Positions 1-8,619 are shown, counted from the stretch's first letter. The stretch: 64,000 nt of DNA from UBA3006 sp036746695 (GCA_036746695.1 DAIODP010000001.1:806001-870000); one strand, 5' to 3'. A program made the numbers and translations. Notes: a model not told the origin generated them from the sequence alone.

Positions 1-195
1 GTCGAACTCGAGTTCGAGTTGCAGATCGTCGGAGAATCCCTTGATTGGGGAAATGTCGTCGAACGCTTCCTTCAATCCTTCTTTAAGGAACCACTCGAAA
101 CTCTCGCGTTGTACGGCGATGAGGTCGGGAAGTTCGAGGGTTTCTGGAAGGGTCGCGAACGAATATCGTTCGCGTGCAGACGCACGTGAGGCCAC
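1..195 (-). CDS. rpoB: RNA polymerase beta subunit, N-terminal 65 residues (partial)
   Basis: This is the first 65 codons of the beta subunit of RNA polymerase; the gene continues beyond base 1. The visible protein contains ERYSFATLPETLELPDL and then SFEWFL and ISPIKGFSDDLQLELEFD-like text, which is the standard actinobacterial RpoB amino terminus. The start is a GTG at 195-193, chosen because an AGGAGT Shine-Dalgarno lies just upstream on the minus strand and the protein begins VASRASARERYSF. It follows rplL, as in nearly all bacteria, and is probably co-transcribed with the ribosomal-protein genes through the 191-bp spacer. Identification is secure; only the 3' extent is unknown. Confidence 0.96.
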   Translation of the reverse strand, partial: MASRASARERYSFATLPETLELPDLIAVQRESFEWFLKEGLKEAFDDISPIKGFSDDLQLELEFD

Positions 196-386
196 TGAGT
201 TACTCCTGATCGAGAAGCGATGAATACGATTCGACGCGCCAGATGAACGACCTTGGGGGGAAGTTCAGGGGGCGACGCACGGCAACGGACTAGGCTACCG
301 CCGTTTTTGCGGTTTGCGCCTTGCCCGTTATGCAGTTCTGCGGCTCGGGGCCAAATACCCCGAACCCACAGACCTGATATGTGGTG
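196..386 (-). promoter_or_regulatory. rplL-rpoB intergenic spacer with a hairpin
   Basis: This 191-bp spacer has no coding potential on the strand of the operon. A 6-bp inverted repeat with a 7-nt loop (TCGGGG/CCCCGA, 345-363) lies about 25 nt after the rplL stop and is not followed by a U-tract. In many bacteria this spacer holds a partial attenuator or processing site that sets the ratio of L7/L12 to RNA polymerase. That role is inferred from position only. Confidence 0.35.
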
Positions 387-767
387 TTATTGCAGTTCGA
401 CGACTGCGCCGGCCTCTTCCAGCTTGGCCTTTGCCTTGGCGGCATCGTCCTTGCTGACCTTCTCGAGGACTGGCTTTGGAGCGCCATCGACCAAGTCTTT
501 GGCTTCTTTGAGGCCCAGGCTGGTGAGCTCGCGCACGACCTTGATGACCTGAATCTTCTGAGCGCCGCCCTCTTTGAGGACAACGGTGAACTCGTCTTTT
601 TCTGCTGCGGCTTCTGGTGCTGCTGCTCCGCCGCCTGCCACTGCAACTGCTGCTGGAGCGGCTGCGGTAACGCCGAACTTCTCTTCGAATGCATCGAGCA
701 AGTCCTTCAATTCAAGAACTGTCAATTCTGCGATTCCGTCAAGAATCTGGTCTTTGGTGAGTGCCAT
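387..767 (-). CDS. rplL: 50S ribosomal protein L7/L12
   Basis: L7/L12 forms the flexible stalk of the large ribosomal subunit and recruits translational GTPases. The 126-residue protein has the N-terminal dimerisation helix region (LTVLELKDLLDAFEEKFGV), an Ala/Gly-rich hinge at about residues 34-57, and the C-terminal domain with VVLKEGGAQKIQVIKVVRE and GLKEAKDLVDGAPKP. Length is normal for the family. An AGGAGA Shine-Dalgarno precedes the ATG. It sits downstream of rplJ, the protein that anchors it to the ribosome, and upstream of rpoB. Confidence 0.98.
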   Translation of the reverse strand: MALTKDQILDGIAELTVLELKDLLDAFEEKFGVTAAAPAAVAVAGGGAAAPEAAAEKDEFTVVLKEGGAQKIQVIKVVRELTSLGLKEAKDLVDGAPKPVLEKVSKDDAAKAKAKLEEAGAVVELQ

Positions 768-841
768 GTCTTTTCTCCTATTTTTCTGTATTGATCGTGA
801 TTAGTGGGTTGATGTGATTAATGTTTTCTTGAACGTGGCAA

Positions 842-1372
842 TTACGCCGCATCCTTCGATTCGATGAGCGCCTTGATGCCGTAGGCAACCTTGCGCATTG
901 GTGCTTGGAGCAAGTTGGCCGTCTTGTTGAGCGGCGCCTGCAACATGCCTGCGAACTGGGCAAGCAGCACTTCGCGTGGTGGCAAGTCGGCAAGTGCCTT
1001 CAGCTCGACGGCGCTAACCGTCTTTCCGCCGACAACGCCGCCTTTGAGCACCAACAATGGGTTGGTCTTGGCGTGGTCACGCAAGGCCTTTGCGGCTGCC
1101 GAAGCATCGCCCTTAACAAACGTGATGGCCGTTGGACCAACGAGGAACTGCGACAAGCCTTCGAAACCGGCCTCTTGTGCTGCGCGGCTTGCAAGCGTGT
1201 TCTTGTACACCTTGTATTCGGCGCCAAGCGGGCGCAATGCGCGACGCAATGTTGCGAGCGAACCTACGGACAAGCCGCGGTATTCGGTGATCAGTGCTGC
1301 ATCGACGCCCGAAAGCATCTGCTTCACTTCGGTGACGACTGCTGCCTTTGCGGCATTTGGTGTTGTTGCCAT
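842..1372 (-). CDS. rplJ: 50S ribosomal protein L10
   Basis: L10 binds 23S rRNA and carries the L7/L12 dimers. The 176-residue product shows the family pattern: KAAVVTEVKQMLSGVDAALITEYRGLSV, then LATLRRALRPLGAEYKVYKN near residue 65, then FVKGDASAAAKALRDHAK. The C-terminal helix that docks L12 is present (MLQAPLNKTANLL and MRKVAYGIKALIE). It is preceded by a 262-bp gap that probably contains an autoregulatory L10 leader, and is followed by rplL after 74 bp. Confidence 0.98.
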   Translation of the reverse strand: MATTPNAAKAAVVTEVKQMLSGVDAALITEYRGLSVGSLATLRRALRPLGAEYKVYKNTLASRAAQEAGFEGLSQFLVGPTAITFVKGDASAAAKALRDHAKTNPLLVLKGGVVGGKTVSAVELKALADLPPREVLLAQFAGMLQAPLNKTANLLQAPMRKVAYGIKALIESKDAA

Positions 1373-1634
1373 GTTGACCTTGTTTCCTAGAGATTGTTAT
1401 GAAAAGCGCGAGTGTTCGTTGAGACTCGAAACGAACCCTTCAAGCGCCGCGACCCGCGTATAAGGCGGTCGCGCTCTGGAAGCATTCACCTCGTCTGGAT
1501 ATTTACTCACTTCGCAGATGCTTGTGAACCAGATGTCTATGGCGAGCAACTCTCACTGGTGGTGAGTGTTGTTATGTAGATCGGTCAGGCTAGCGGGGTG
1601 GTTTGGGTATTGACACCCCGCCAAGACCTAACAA
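1373..1634 (-). promoter_or_regulatory. Probable L10 leader region upstream of rplJ
   Basis: This 262-bp region separates rplA from rplJ and has no gene. On the minus strand it holds an 8-bp GC-rich hairpin (GCGGGGTG/CACCCCGC, 1593-1621) just after the rplA stop, a second hairpin with CTCAC/GTGAG arms (about 1548-1570), and a strong CGACC/GGTCG stem nearer rplJ. In many bacteria the L10-(L12)4 complex binds such a leader and represses rplJ-rplL. The position, length and multiple stems fit that. I have not matched it base by base to the RNA family model. Confidence 0.55.
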
Positions 1635-2321
1635 TTAGAAGGCGCTGATATCAATCTTGACGCCGGGCCCCATGGTGGAGGAAACGCCGACCTTCTTGAT
1701 GTACTTGCCCTTGGCCGAGGCCGGACGGGCGCGCTGAAGTTCTTCGATCACGGCTTTGAAGTTGGCTTCAATGGCTGGCAAATCAAAACTGACCTTGCCG
1801 ATTGGTACTTGCACGTTGCCGTAACGGTCGGTGCGGTATTCAACCTTGCCGCCCTTAAATTCGGTCACTGCGCGAGCGACGTCTTGGGTCACGGTGCCGG
1901 TCTTTGGGTTTGGCATCAAGCCACGTGGCCCCAATGCGCGGCCCAACTTACCCACCATCGGCATCAAGTCTGGGGTGGAAATGGCGATGTCGAAATCCAT
2001 TTTTCCGCCTTCGATTGCTGCGGCGAGGTCGTCGGTGCCAACGATGTCGGCGCCTGCGTCGCGTGCTGCTTGGGCTGCTTCGCCAGCTGCGAACACGGCT
2101 ACGCGCACGGTCTTGCCGGTGCCTGATGGCAACGCGACGGTTCCGCGAACGGCTTGCTCGGCTTTACGTGGGTCGAGGCCCAAACGAACTGCGAGTTCGA
2201 TGGTTTCATCAAACTTGGCCGAGGCCATTGCCTTCACCTTGGTGATTGCGTCGGTGGACGAATACAACGTGTCGATGTCGTACGTTGCTGCTGCTGCTTT
2301 GTATTTTTTACCCTGTGGCAT
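1635..2321 (-). CDS. rplA: 50S ribosomal protein L1
   Basis: L1 forms the mobile L1 stalk near the ribosomal E site. The 228-residue protein carries FDETIELAVRLGLDPRKAEQ near its start, then RGTVALPSGTGK, the central domain with GTDDLAAAIEGGKMDFD, and the signature region GRALGPRGLMPNPKTGTVT. The C-terminus holds KGKYIKKVGVSSTMGPGVKID. Length matches the family. It lies between rplK (73-bp gap) and the rplJ leader, the usual order. Confidence 0.98.
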   Translation of the reverse strand: MPQGKKYKAAAATYDIDTLYSSTDAITKVKAMASAKFDETIELAVRLGLDPRKAEQAVRGTVALPSGTGKTVRVAVFAAGEAAQAARDAGADIVGTDDLAAAIEGGKMDFDIAISTPDLMPMVGKLGRALGPRGLMPNPKTGTVTQDVARAVTEFKGGKVEYRTDRYGNVQVPIGKVSFDLPAIEANFKAVIEELQRARPASAKGKYIKKVGVSSTMGPGVKIDISAF

Positions 2322-2394
2322 AAAGCCTCCCTCATTGTTATGTCGACCTGGCGAGGTATCCAGATCAGACGTTGTTGTTTTTAGAACTAAATGA

Positions 2395-2823
2395 TCAGCC
2401 GACGACGCTGAGCCCCATGCTGCGCGCAGTGCCGCGAACTTGCATTTTTGCGGCTTCCATGTCGTTGGCGTTCAAGTCTGGCATTTTGATCTTGGCAACT
2501 TCTTCGATGTCTTTTTCAGTTACCGAACCACAAATTTCTTTGCCTGGGTTCTTTGCTGCCTTGTCCAAACCGGCCTTCTGACGAAGCAGAACTGGTGTTG
2601 GTGGTGTCTTCAGAACGAAGGTGAACGTGCGGTCTTCGTAAATCGTGATGTCGACAGGAATGATGGTGCCAACTTGTGCTTCGGTTGCAGCGTTGTACTG
2701 CTTCACGAAGTCCATGATTTGGATGCCGTGTGGCCCCAATGCGGTACCAACTGGTGGGGCTGGTGTTGCCTTACCTGCTGGAATTTGAATCTTGACGATT
2801 GCTGCGACGTCTTTTTTTGCCAT
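2395..2823 (-). CDS. rplK: 50S ribosomal protein L11
   Basis: L11 sits at the base of the L7/L12 stalk in the GTPase-associated centre. The 142-residue protein has the proline-rich N-terminal region IQIPAGKATPAPPVGTALGP followed by GIQIMDFVKQYN, and the C-terminal RNA-binding domain with SVTEKDIEEVAKIKMPDLN and ARSMGLSVVG. Length and order after nusG are standard. Confidence 0.98.
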   Translation of the reverse strand: MAKKDVAAIVKIQIPAGKATPAPPVGTALGPHGIQIMDFVKQYNAATEAQVGTIIPVDITIYEDRTFTFVLKTPPTPVLLRQKAGLDKAAKNPGKEICGSVTEKDIEEVAKIKMPDLNANDMEAAKMQVRGTARSMGLSVVG

Positions 2824-2853
2824 GACGGGTGTTCTTTCTTTTCGAGTTCGTTG

Positions 2854-3528
2854 TTAGAGCTTGGCTACTTGGCTGAAGTCCATCTCGACCAAGGTCTCGC
2901 GACCGAAGATGTTGACGAGAACTTTCAGCTTCATGTGATCTGGGTTGATTTCGGCGACCTGGCCGGAGAAGTCGGCAAATGGGCCTTCCTTCACGCGAAC
3001 GCCTTCGCCAACTTCGTATTCCAACTTCGGTGCTTTGCGCTTCGGCGCTTCTTGGCCGTCGCCCTTTGCCGAAAGGAACGTTTCAACTTCTTTGCGCGAC
3101 AACGGTGTTGGCTTCTGACCCTTTTGGCTTTGTCCAACGAAACCCGTGACGCCCGGTGTGTTGCGAATGCAGAACCACGTGTCGTCGTCCATGTCGCAAC
3201 GAACAAGCAAGTAACCAGGGAAAACTTTCTTCTGAACGGTCTGTTTGCGGCCGCCCTTAAATTCGACAACGTCTTCCATTGGGATGACGATTTCGTAAAT
3301 GCGATCTTCGATGTGCATTGATGCAATGCGAGCATTCATGCTCTGCTGCACTTTCTTTTCGTAACCGCTCTGCGAATGCACTACGTACCACTGTCCGGGG
3401 CGCAACCATGGGCGATCGATTTCTACGTCGTCGCCATCCTCGCCGTCGGTGAGATCGAAGGCGACGTCGGGCGCGACCGTGTCGGTCGTGTCGATGTTTT
3501 CTTCGGTGAGGGTTGCGTCATCAGTCAT
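2854..3528 (-). CDS. nusG: Transcription termination/antitermination factor NusG
   Basis: NusG binds RNA polymerase and influences pausing, Rho termination and coupling to ribosomes. The 224-residue protein starts with an acidic extension of about 45 residues, common in actinobacteria. The NGN domain follows (RPGQWYVVHSQSGYEKKVQ near residue 45, VFPGYLLVRCDMDDDTW, NTPGVTGFVG). The C-terminal KOW domain is visible (GEGVRVKEGPFADFSGQVAEI). It is preceded by secE (22-bp gap) and followed by rplK (30-bp gap). Confidence 0.98.
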   Translation of the reverse strand: MTDDATLTEENIDTTDTVAPDVAFDLTDGEDGDDVEIDRPWLRPGQWYVVHSQSGYEKKVQQSMNARIASMHIEDRIYEIVIPMEDVVEFKGGRKQTVQKKVFPGYLLVRCDMDDDTWFCIRNTPGVTGFVGQSQKGQKPTPLSRKEVETFLSAKGDGQEAPKRKAPKLEYEVGEGVRVKEGPFADFSGQVAEINPDHMKLKVLVNIFGRETLVEMDFSQVAKL

Positions 3529-3550
3529 AATTCAGCCGTTCGGTGCGGGG

Positions 3551-3856
3551 TCAGTCCTTGTAAAGCCAGCCAGAAAGTATGCCAAAGACTGCATCCAATC
3601 CACCCACAAATGCCGTAACAACTACAACAGTGGTCAAAACAATGATGGAATAGCGGCGAATCTCGGGCCATTTCGGCCAAGCCACCTTGCGCATTTCGTC
3701 GCGAACCTCGCGAATGTACTGTGCGGGACTGGTGCGCTCTTTCTTGGCCTGTGCAGAAACGGTTGGCCGGGGTTGGCGAATAGGCGCACCCTGGTCGTTA
3801 ACGGCGCCCATCTTTTTCATGGAGCGCTTCTGTTGGCGATTGAGATCCATTGACAT
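3551..3856 (-). CDS. secE: Preprotein translocase subunit SecE
   Basis: SecE is the clamp subunit of the SecYEG translocon in the inner membrane. The product is 101 residues: a basic, hydrophilic N-terminus, then the amphipathic helix region PAQYIREVRDEMRKVAWPKW, then a single membrane span rich in valine at about residues 72-95. This is the usual short single-span actinobacterial form. It lies between tRNA-Trp and nusG, the classic arrangement. A start two codons downstream (MDLNRQQ) is an alternative. Confidence 0.95.
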   Translation of the reverse strand: MSMDLNRQQKRSMKKMGAVNDQGAPIRQPRPTVSAQAKKERTSPAQYIREVRDEMRKVAWPKWPEIRRYSIIVLTTVVVVTAFVGGLDAVFGILSGWLYKD

Positions 3857-3908
3857 AGCGGGTTTTCAGCCTATCGGCGGCTTTACCCCAGACGGATGGG
3901 GATATTTG

Positions 3909-3981
3909 CAGGGCAGGAGGGATTTGAACCCCCGACCATCGGTTTTGGAGACCGGCGCTCTACCAACTGAGCTACTGCCCT
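3909..3981 (-). tRNA. tRNA-Trp (CCA anticodon)
   Basis: This is a 73-nt cloverleaf on the minus strand with a perfect 7-bp acceptor stem (AGGGCAG/CTGCCCT), discriminator G, a GCTC/GAGC D-stem, anticodon loop CTCCAAA giving CCA, and a GGTTCAAATCC-type T-loop. The 3' CCA is not encoded. A tRNA-Trp gene directly upstream of secE is the common bacterial arrangement. Confidence 0.97.
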
Positions 3982-4035
3982 ATATAAATAAGGAAATCTG
4001 AGGTTACCAGCCAATCTGTGGCTGGCTACCAGGCA

Positions 4036-5796
4036 TTAATTCTCGCGTGAGCGGTTCATTACTTCGCTAAACGTGCCCTCGTCTACCACTCGAGCATTTT
4101 CCAATCGGTACAACCGATCGCAGTATTCCACCGTGCTCAAGCGGTGCGCCACAATCACTACCGTCTTCGTGCCCTGCAACGCCTGCACCGCCTTCATTAC
4201 TTCGTGCTCTGTTTCGGTATCGAGCGAACTGGTGGCCTCGTCCAACACCAATACCTCGGGCTTGTTGTACAACGCCCTGGCAATGCCGATGCGTTGACGC
4301 TGACCACCAGAGAGCCGTACTCCGCGCTCGCCCACCACTGTGTCGAGCCCGTCGGGCAGCCCATCCACGAATTCCTGCAATTGGGCAAGCTTCAATGCTT
4401 GTTGCACGTCGTATTCATTGATTTCTTCGTTGGGCAAACCAAACGCAATGTTCTTGCGCAATGAGTCGTCAATCAAGAAAATAGTTTGCGGCACATAACC
4501 AACGGTGGTGCGCCACAGCCCCAACTTCTCCCTGATTGGTGCTCCATTTACTTGTACGTCGCCAGACTGCGGAGCAAGGAGACCCAAGAAAACATCTACC
4601 AGTGTGCTTTTCCCTGATCCGCTTGGCCCCACTAGACCAACCGCCTCGCCTTGTTTTATGACGAGCGAAACATCATCAAGAGATTTGTTTGCAGCCCCCA
4701 CGTAGCCAAATGAAACATTCGAGAAATTGATTGATACAAATTGACTGCGTACTTGCTTGCCAATTTGTTCGATTTCAGTAGGCAGCAATAAGTCGGCGTG
4801 TAGTTCATGAGCAATTTCTTGGTTCCATTTAATTGTTTGCAAGTTGCTAATCGTTCTGCTGACAGCAGGAAGCAAGCGAAACGCAGCCGCACCAAACAAA
4901 CCAATCACTGGCAAGATGCGTGTTGATTCATAACCACTAAACACCATCGTTGAAACCAAGAGCGCCAGACCAAGCACGGTGAGGTTTTCGAGGCCGATAC
5001 GCGGCAACACTTGTGCAAGCGAATACCGGCGCCACACAGAAGCATTTGCTTCAAGTTCGTCGCTATAGCGGTCGACGAAGAAGCCTTCGCGGGCCAACAC
5101 TTTCAGGTCTTTCACACCACCAAAACCTTGTTGCAGATGCTTCAGCATCATTCCCTTGTGGTGGTTTTGTGCAGCACCCCAGCGCCGAATGCGCTCGTTG
5201 GTGAATCGGCGAAATGCAACTGCTGTGAGCCCGAAAGCCACGACGGTGACAAGCGAACCAACTGGTTCGAGCAACATCACTAAACCGAACAAGCCCAGCG
5301 TCACCAATGTGTCGGCAAGGATGCCAAGCGCTGGGTCGATAATTCCCGACAACATAGATGCGCTGTTTTGCGAGTTGCGAACCAACAAAGCAGAGTTTCG
5401 TTGCGTATGAAACTCGTATGGCTGACGCAAATAGACATCGAACAGGTGACGACCAATGCGGTTGGACACCGCATTTGAATATCCCTTTTGGATCCACAAA
5501 CTCCACACCAAAAACGCCGACTTTGCTATGTACACAGCAACTAGCAATCCCATGGTGATTGCCACAACTTGGCTTGGCGTGGGGTAACCAAGGAACTTGT
5601 CGATGGTTGGAAACTTTTGCAAGTACTCCGGGTTGGTGAGGGCCCCCATTGCGGGAACGATGAGCCCAAGGCTCACCGTCTCGAGCGCCGACCCAACAAG
5701 CATCAAGATAAAAATGCCAACGAGTTTGCGCCGCTCATCGGCATGAAGAATTTCCCAGACGAGCGAAACGATTGATCGCCGCTTTGCAGAACTCAA
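4036..5796 (-). CDS. ABC transporter with fused permease and ATPase, PglK-like flippase
   Basis: This 586-residue half-transporter has a membrane domain (about six spans, residues 20-320) fused to a nucleotide-binding domain. The ATPase part shows Walker A GPSGSGKST near residue 390, signature LSGGQRQR near 495, and Walker B with D-loop VLVLDEATSSLD near 515, so it should be active as a homodimer. The N-terminal run ETVSLGLIVPAM resembles PglK-type exporters that flip lipid-linked oligosaccharides. Its neighbours are glycosyltransferases, which supports a glycan substrate, but a lipid or peptide substrate cannot be excluded. It lies alone between tRNA-Met and tRNA-Trp. Confidence 0.85.
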   Translation of the reverse strand: MSSAKRRSIVSLVWEILHADERRKLVGIFILMLVGSALETVSLGLIVPAMGALTNPEYLQKFPTIDKFLGYPTPSQVVAITMGLLVAVYIAKSAFLVWSLWIQKGYSNAVSNRIGRHLFDVYLRQPYEFHTQRNSALLVRNSQNSASMLSGIIDPALGILADTLVTLGLFGLVMLLEPVGSLVTVVAFGLTAVAFRRFTNERIRRWGAAQNHHKGMMLKHLQQGFGGVKDLKVLAREGFFVDRYSDELEANASVWRRYSLAQVLPRIGLENLTVLGLALLVSTMVFSGYESTRILPVIGLFGAAAFRLLPAVSRTISNLQTIKWNQEIAHELHADLLLPTEIEQIGKQVRSQFVSINFSNVSFGYVGAANKSLDDVSLVIKQGEAVGLVGPSGSGKSTLVDVFLGLLAPQSGDVQVNGAPIREKLGLWRTTVGYVPQTIFLIDDSLRKNIAFGLPNEEINEYDVQQALKLAQLQEFVDGLPDGLDTVVGERGVRLSGGQRQRIGIARALYNKPEVLVLDEATSSLDTETEHEVMKAVQALQGTKTVVIVAHRLSTVEYCDRLYRLENARVVDEGTFSEVMNRSREN

Positions 5797-5838
5797 GCAA
5801 TTACCCCAATCCTGGCGTTCTTCATGTATGTGTACTTG

Positions 5839-5912
5839 TAGCGGCGACCGGATTCGAACCGGTGACCTTCCGATTATGAGCCGGATGCTCTCACCAACTG
5901 AGCTACGCCGCC
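5839..5912 (-). tRNA. tRNA-Met, elongator type (CAT anticodon)
   Basis: This is a 74-nt cloverleaf with acceptor GGCGGCG paired to CGCCGCT (one G-U at the end), discriminator A, anticodon loop CTCATAA (CAT) and T-loop GGTTCGAATCC. The paired first acceptor position argues for an elongator tRNA, because bacterial initiator tRNAs have an unpaired 1-72 position. CCA is not encoded. Confidence 0.94.
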
Positions 5913-5921
5913 GTAACTACG

Positions 5922-5994
5922 AGCCCTCTGCGGGAATCGAACCCGCCACCTCTTCCTTACCATGGAAGTGCTCTACCGAATGAGCTAAGAGGGC
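5922..5994 (-). tRNA. tRNA-Thr (GGT anticodon)
   Basis: This is a 73-nt cloverleaf with a perfect acceptor stem (GCCCTCT/AGAGGGC), anticodon stem CTTCC/GGAAG around loop ATGGTAA (anticodon GGT), and T-stem GCGGG/CCCGC. The CCA end is not encoded. It is 9 bp from tRNA-Met and on the same strand, so the two probably share a transcript. Confidence 0.96.
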
Positions 5995-6056
5995 AAAACT
6001 GCAAACACATGCCTTTTTGACCGAAACCAAATGTTATCGGGCTCCCCTACTGCTAC

Positions 6057-7262
6057 CTACTGCAGAAACCAATGGGCGTTTCGGCGCAGGAAAGATGGGT
6101 TAAATCTCGCCAAGATCTGCCCAAAGACCTGTTCTCCTCTTGAGGCCATACCAGTAGCAACGATTGAGTTTGCCTTTTCTGACAATCGCAAGTCTTCGGC
6201 ATCGAGTTGTTTACCACTCTCCAGATAATCAATGAAACTCAAAACATTTTCGGTTAATTCACTTGGCGTTGATCGAATGCCTTCAATCTGCTGCTGAAGT
6301 AGGTCGTCTGTTGTTTTGATCCACACCAAATCGGAATCAATGATTTTTCGAAGCGAAAGTTTCTCCCCGTTTTGAACATAAATTGTCGGATTCCAAATCG
6401 CTAAACCAGTTCCGAAAAAGAATTGACTGAAGATCGGAATATCAACGAAACAAACAGGCCGACGGAATAGCAGGCACACAGCATCCGGCCCAGTCTGGGT
6501 GGAAACGGCAAATGAACAATTCGCTGCTAGATAAACATCAAGCAGTTCAGTCCGATGTTTCGACGTTGCGTAATCAAACACCCCTTGGTGCTGCAACGTG
6601 AACGGTTTTTCCTTGCCAGCGCCCATACGAACAACCTGAAACCCTCGTTCGCACATGGCAATAGCAACTTCAGTAAACACATCAACATCAAAATTGCGGA
6701 ACTCGTACTCTGGGTGTTCGGCACCAGATGGGTCTGCGTTATGGCCACTATCTCGAACAATCAAACAAACAAATGGTCGATCTGGATCCAGCCCCATTGC
6801 CGACATGCCCGCCCTGGCTTCGTTGCATTGTTGACGAGACAACGTCAGTGGTGCAGGTGTAGATATTTGATTATTAGCAGGACCATGAATTGAATGCTTC
6901 GAAATTTCTAGTGCAAGAGCGTTAAAGACTTTCCCCACGTTGAAGAAGCCATCAATCAACCAACTGGGCAACACTCGTAATCGCTGCTTCCACAACTTGG
7001 CCAGCACTTGATTTGAACGAAGTCGCTTTGGTCCAAGGCTCCATACATAGCAATCGAGTGGAAACCGGCTGCTCTTCGCCTTTTTTTCTTCTGCGATCTT
7101 CAGAAGTGCCAGATCAGGTTCGAGAGCCAGATGGCCGAACTTGTGAAAACCAATGATCATCAGGCGGACGCGAACAAGCGGTCGTAACAACTTGAGTACA
7201 AGCAGTACGAGCAGACTTACACCAAAAATAACTGCCTTTAAAAGCCTCTTCACTGCAACCAA
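6057..7262 (-). CDS. TIGR04372 family glycosyltransferase (copy 1)
   Basis: This 401-residue protein has an N-terminal hydrophobic segment (about residues 8-28) that probably anchors it to the membrane. Pattern recognition points to the TIGR04372 glycosyltransferase family: FGHLALEPDLALL near residue 42, FVCLIVRD near 165, then FQVVRMG and TELLDVYLAANCSFAVSTQTGPD. These match the conserved blocks I know for that family and recur in a paralogue at 8767-10029. It starts 2 nt after the upstream glycosyltransferase, so the two are probably translated from one message. The sugar donor and acceptor cannot be told from sequence. Confidence 0.8.
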   Translation of the reverse strand: MVAVKRLLKAVIFGVSLLVLLVLKLLRPLVRVRLMIIGFHKFGHLALEPDLALLKIAEEKKAKSSRFPLDCYVWSLGPKRLRSNQVLAKLWKQRLRVLPSWLIDGFFNVGKVFNALALEISKHSIHGPANNQISTPAPLTLSRQQCNEARAGMSAMGLDPDRPFVCLIVRDSGHNADPSGAEHPEYEFRNFDVDVFTEVAIAMCERGFQVVRMGAGKEKPFTLQHQGVFDYATSKHRTELLDVYLAANCSFAVSTQTGPDAVCLLFRRPVCFVDIPIFSQFFFGTGLAIWNPTIYVQNGEKLSLRKIIDSDLVWIKTTDDLLQQQIEGIRSTPSELTENVLSFIDYLESGKQLDAEDLRLSEKANSIVATGMASRGEQVFGQILARFNPSFLRRNAHWFLQ

Positions 7263-7264
7263 AA

Positions 7265-8173
7265 TCAGCCCTCTAACTGTTTTGCTAATGCACTGAATGA
7301 ATACGGTGCCACAGCATTAACCGCATTTTTACCAACACGCTGAAGTTCAGCTGCAGAAGGAAATACTTCTAACTTCGAAATATCAAATACCGATTCTCCG
7401 TGTTTCATCCATGCGGGGCTTCGTTTATCCAAATTGGTTATCACTGCACAGCCGTGGGCCATGGCCGAGAGCACGGTTGTGTTGTTCTCTCGCGCGCCAT
7501 GAGGGAAAAACGCAATCAGCGCATCGGCCGCCACAATTCGGCGCGATACCTCGCCGTCGGCGAGAAAGCCAAGGAAACTAACGTTTCCACCAAACACGGC
7601 CGAGATTTCGGTATTCACCGAGAAGAACTCCTCGCTAAACGTTGTTCCTTCGTGCAGCGCCGTAGAAATCTCCAACTGAACAGTTCGTGGGTCGGCACTC
7701 AACAATTCGCCAAGTTTTTTGTATCGTTCAAACCGAATCTTGTGTGCCATGCCAAATGTGATGAGCGTTAGGTCAAAACCCATTTGCTGCTCGACCACTG
7801 GGGCTCCCGGAGCAAACGATGCCACAGCATCTGGCCGAACATCAAGCAATTTGTCTTTGAGCTCTTCCGTTGCCGCATACACCTTGCCAGCTTGTCGGCA
7901 GAAAGTGATTTCTGCTGGTGTTTTATGTACGTCATGCAGCAACAGATCAAAAGGATGATTACCAGCTAACAAGATGGACCCCAACATGACGGTGGCCTCA
8001 TCCGACATTTCATCAAACTTCACCGACACAAGCGCACTCACTGTTGGCGTTTGTACAAACGATTCAATCGAGAGGAGCGGCACTCCCATTTCGTCGGCAA
8101 GCGCTCGGTTGAACCTGGCAACACCACATGTGTACGGGTTTGTATGGAATGAAACTATGCAGGAAGGTTTCAT
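7265..8173 (-). CDS. GT-B type glycosyltransferase
   Basis: This is a protein of about 302 residues with features of a GT4-like glycosyltransferase. It opens with IVSFHTNPYTCGVARFNRAL, the usual first Rossmann strand and loop, and near residue 230 has PHGARENNTTVLSAMAHGC, which resembles the donor-binding E-x7-E region of the family. The start is the ATG at 8173, which makes an ATGA overlap with the upstream gene and removes eight unlikely N-terminal residues of a longer frame. It lies in a three-gene set with a nucleotidyltransferase and a TIGR04372 enzyme, suggesting a common glycan. Confidence 0.7.
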   Translation of the reverse strand: MKPSCIVSFHTNPYTCGVARFNRALADEMGVPLLSIESFVQTPTVSALVSVKFDEMSDEATVMLGSILLAGNHPFDLLLHDVHKTPAEITFCRQAGKVYAATEELKDKLLDVRPDAVASFAPGAPVVEQQMGFDLTLITFGMAHKIRFERYKKLGELLSADPRTVQLEISTALHEGTTFSEEFFSVNTEISAVFGGNVSFLGFLADGEVSRRIVAADALIAFFPHGARENNTTVLSAMAHGCAVITNLDKRSPAWMKHGESVFDISKLEVFPSAAELQRVGKNAVNAVAPYSFSALAKQLEG

Positions 8174-8619
8174 TGGTTTCCCTTGTCCGATTTCCAATTC
8201 TTCAGCAACGCAGAAGAAGAGTTGAGAACGGTGTCGAGGTAAACGACCTCAATCCCCAAGTCATCGCAAACCTGTTGCTCCACTTCGGGAATGCCTCCAC
8301 GATCTTTCCAGTCACTTCCCTTTGCGTAGATTGCAGGCTTCAAGGCTTGCAGTACTTCTTTAGTCGACAGATTTGAGGCGTGAACATAACTGATAGCCCT
8401 AAATGCGTCAATAACCACCGACCGCTGTTGCTGGCTAAGCAACACTGCATGCTTAGTGTTTGTCCAAGAATCTGGGGCGATGTTGCACAAGACGGGAAGA
8501 CCAAGCGCGGCCGCCGATTCGAAGTAGGCAACATGCCCTTCGTGGATTGGGTCGAAACTGCCATCAACCATTACAACTCGCTCGGGCAATGCGTGGAGCG
8601 AATCTGTTGCAACAATCAC
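8170..8619 (-). CDS. Cytidylyltransferase-fold nucleotidyltransferase (RfaE2-like)
   Basis: The protein has the nucleotidyltransferase signature GSFDPIHEGHVAYF with the HxGH-type motif, and later LKPAIYAKGSDW and a C-terminal SSSALL, as in RfaE2 or glycerol-3-phosphate cytidylyltransferase-like enzymes. Such enzymes transfer CMP or AMP to a sugar or polyol phosphate. The open frame extends back through tRNA-Tyr, so the true start must be later. I chose the GTG at 8619 because it keeps the first beta strand (ERVVMVDG); the ATG at 8571 is an alternative that would cut this strand short. It overlaps the downstream glycosyltransferase by 4 nt. Confidence 0.72.
   Translation of the reverse strand: MIVATDSLHALPERVVMVDGSFDPIHEGHVAYFESAAALGLPVLCNIAPDSWTNTKHAVLLSQQQRSVVIDAFRAISYVHASNLSTKEVLQALKPAIYAKGSDWKDRGGIPEVEQQVCDDLGIEVVYLDTVLNSSSALLKNWKSDKGNQ

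Noticed and set aside
2440..3321. A 293-codon open frame on the plus strand opposite rplK and nusG
   Set aside because: It is a mirror of codon bias in the real genes, is rich in Cys, Trp and Phe, and has no family likeness or Shine-Dalgarno.
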